From the NCBI GenBank assembly GCA_009760855.2, contig WPIO01000324.1, forward strand, positions 22,892 to 86,891: a DNA stretch of 64,000 bases, read 5' to 3'. The position numbers and the translations under genes were made by a program. Of the stretch, positions 61,946 to 64,000 are shown in pieces (the stretch's first letter is position 1; every line of letters begins with the position of its first letter). Source of the DNA: Cristatella mucedo (Eukaryota; Bryozoa; Phylactolaemata; Cristatellidae). Under the pieces are notes generated by a model. That model had not been told where the DNA came from and did no database searches. It saw only the letters and a list, made by a program, of their open reading frames with translations.

Positions 61946-64000
61946 ACAATATATATATAAATAATATATATAATATAACTATAGTATATATTAGATATAA
62001 TATTATATATATTATCCATGATCAAAGGAAGTTTCACGCTCTATTGAAATAAAATAAAATCAGTATAATTGGAGGTTTTTGTTAATTCCGTAGTGACTAT
62101 TTCAAAGGTTGGGCCTAGCACTATACAGTCCAATCGAGTAGTCATAATGAAATCACACAAAAACTGTACTTTGATGATTTTTCTATAATCAACTACTGAA
62201 TAGGCCAATCAGATCAATCACGAAAAAGAGCAATAAAAATATTTGTAAACAAAGTCAGCAAACAAATCAATCACTGCAAAACGCTAAACCCTAAACCCTC
62301 AACGCTTCAACCCTAAACCGCTACCGGGGGGAATGTTCCGGGGGGGGAAGTCCGTATCGCAGTGGTAGCATGTCAATGACAAAGCTAACAGGGGGAGGGG
62401 ATTCTCGTTATTCTCACCGTTTTTCTTTGGAAAAGCACCCTAAAAAAACAAACACGATCACTCGACCCATTTTTTCGCAAGTCATAATACAAATACACAA
62501 TTACATTCCTTGTACGCTCCGTAAGAGAACGTTGCTGCTGACAGCGCCTTTCACATGCCGCAGAGCTCAGAGCCTGATGATGTGTTTTCCCTATCCGACA
62601 TTTTGATTATAACTCGCATTTTTTTCTCTTTTACAACATTTTTTACTTTTTCAACTCGGTGCGCGTTAACACGCGAACTTAGTTTCAAAACGTTAAAAAC
62701 GGTGTAAAATGAAAAAGCGAACGTTTCAAAAATAAAAAAGCAAGTATAGTGCAAAAACACATATCAACTCGTGCTCGTTATCACCGAACTCGTTGATGTC
62801 AGACGAGACAGACTAGGCTATCTGTTTCACAAATCATATTTATAGTAAAAACCATTCTCGCAATTATTTTATTTAACACAAAAATATTATTACCTTATAG
62901 TAGCAAATGCCTTATCTATATCTAGAACATTGAATTAGAAGAGAAGGTGAAAAAGACACAATATTTGGAAAAACGAGTCGACACATATACTGTATACAAA
63001 CTCTTTCAAAGAATGATGTGCAAGTACTGTCAAAGAGCTCAATAAGTTTGTTAAAATATACCGTTTGTACCCACACAAGGAAAATTTTTTAATCCGTGGT
63101 TTGTTTGAGTGAAGATTTATAGAGTTTTTTAAGTTGTGATTATTTACTTCAAGAAGTTGGACCTAAATCTAGTACCGGATGATAAATGTATAGTGACAGC
63201 ACATATTTTCAAATTATTAGCAAAAACAGAATATCCCCCTCATGCACTTCGCACAATGCGTTGGTCTGCACCATATCAAGAACATTTATCCGATTACATT
63301 CAAAGTTAGAGAAGGGGCGACTATAATCCCTGGGCCCATTATACTAACTTATGTGGTTTTGTGATAGACGGAGGTAGAATTTATTGAAGACCAATGATTT
63401 TTAGAACAAGCATAACTTTAACCTTAAAGACCAGCCCGGTTCCAGAAATTTCATGCAAACAGTATGTGATTACGGTATAGGTGGTTTTACACGTTTGTGT
63501 CGGTGTGTGTTCCTGTTCCTAGTTTTTCTGAATGAATCTCAGAGCACCTAGGTGTTTCTGTTTCTGCAGCAAAAAAAAGTAAAATAGCGAGCAGCCGAAA
63601 AGCTGGATATGGTTTTTATAATTCTGGGGTACATATTCGCAAAAAGAACACAACAGACGTTAACTATATTGATTGAGGATTATATGCACCCACCCTAGAC
63701 TAAAGATATGATGTCGAGTATAGGTTACACAAAATCATTAGTAAAATTGATAAGAATGAGCTTAGTTTGATAAAGAAAAACTAGGAGTAAAAAGCCAAAC
63801 AAATCGTAGGATGAGGATAGACGATAACTATAATAATCACAAAAGATCTGGTTACGACAGAGATTTAAATTATGATGTAGTCATGATTTTTTTGTTTTTG
63901 GAACTTGTATTAGATAATATATTACAGATCTAAGAAGAAAATATTCCAAGAATTGAAAAAAACTTTCAATAATTATAGGAAAACGGCAGATCTAAGAAAA

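Noticed and set aside
62284-62320. Telomere repeat (CCCTAAA)n marking a chromosome end
   Set aside because: Only two adjacent ccctaaa units and one nearby are present, far from a sustained array, so chance or a small interstitial trace is more likely.

Overview
This is a window of animal (metazoan) nuclear DNA. The protein-coding genes have GT-AG introns, there is a dense load of CR1/L2-like non-LTR retrotransposon fragments and tRNA-derived SINEs, and long dinucleotide and trinucleotide repeats are common. A mollusc-type GH45 cellulase suggests an invertebrate, perhaps a lophotrochozoan, but the sequence alone does not fix the phylum.

Four protein-coding genes can be assembled exon by exon, all on the + strand. 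(1) About 0.3-10.8 kb: 5-aminolevulinate synthase (ALAS, first step of haem synthesis). It is readable from the core domain to the stop codon but lacks roughly 95 residues, including the PLP-binding lysine segment. (2) 28.2-29.3 kb: a complete two-exon mitochondrial ADP/ATP carrier. (3) 30.6-45.4 kb: a complete seven-exon tafazzin (cardiolipin transacylase) spread over nearly 15 kb because its introns are full of transposons, microsatellites and a long CTG tract. (4) 49.8-53.5 kb: a complete four-exon secreted GH45 endoglucanase-like protein with a TATA box. It appears to lack the usual general-base aspartate. The first three products act in mitochondria, and the ADP/ATP carrier is a cardiolipin-dependent protein.

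Between genes the window is mostly transposon debris. One hAT-type transposase pseudogene (TTF zinc finger, DUF4371-like core, C-terminal dimerisation region) lies at 14.8-19.1 kb and is cut by two LINE insertions. More than 25 fragments of one LINE family (family 1) occur in both orientations, usually 5'-truncated and ending in an (ATT)n tail. Other LINE families, two types of tRNA-SINE, and a DNA element with inverted ends and a LINE inside it are also present. From about 59.7 kb to the end the sequence becomes AT-rich and no gene can be recognised with confidence.

No wholly new biological system was found. The points most worth checking are the ALAS with no catalytic lysine segment, the GH45 protein with no general base, LINE subfamilies that amplified with disabled-looking ORFs, a SINE type that shares the LINE 3' tail, a 105-bp block found twice, and a 187-bp foldback at 57.4 kb.
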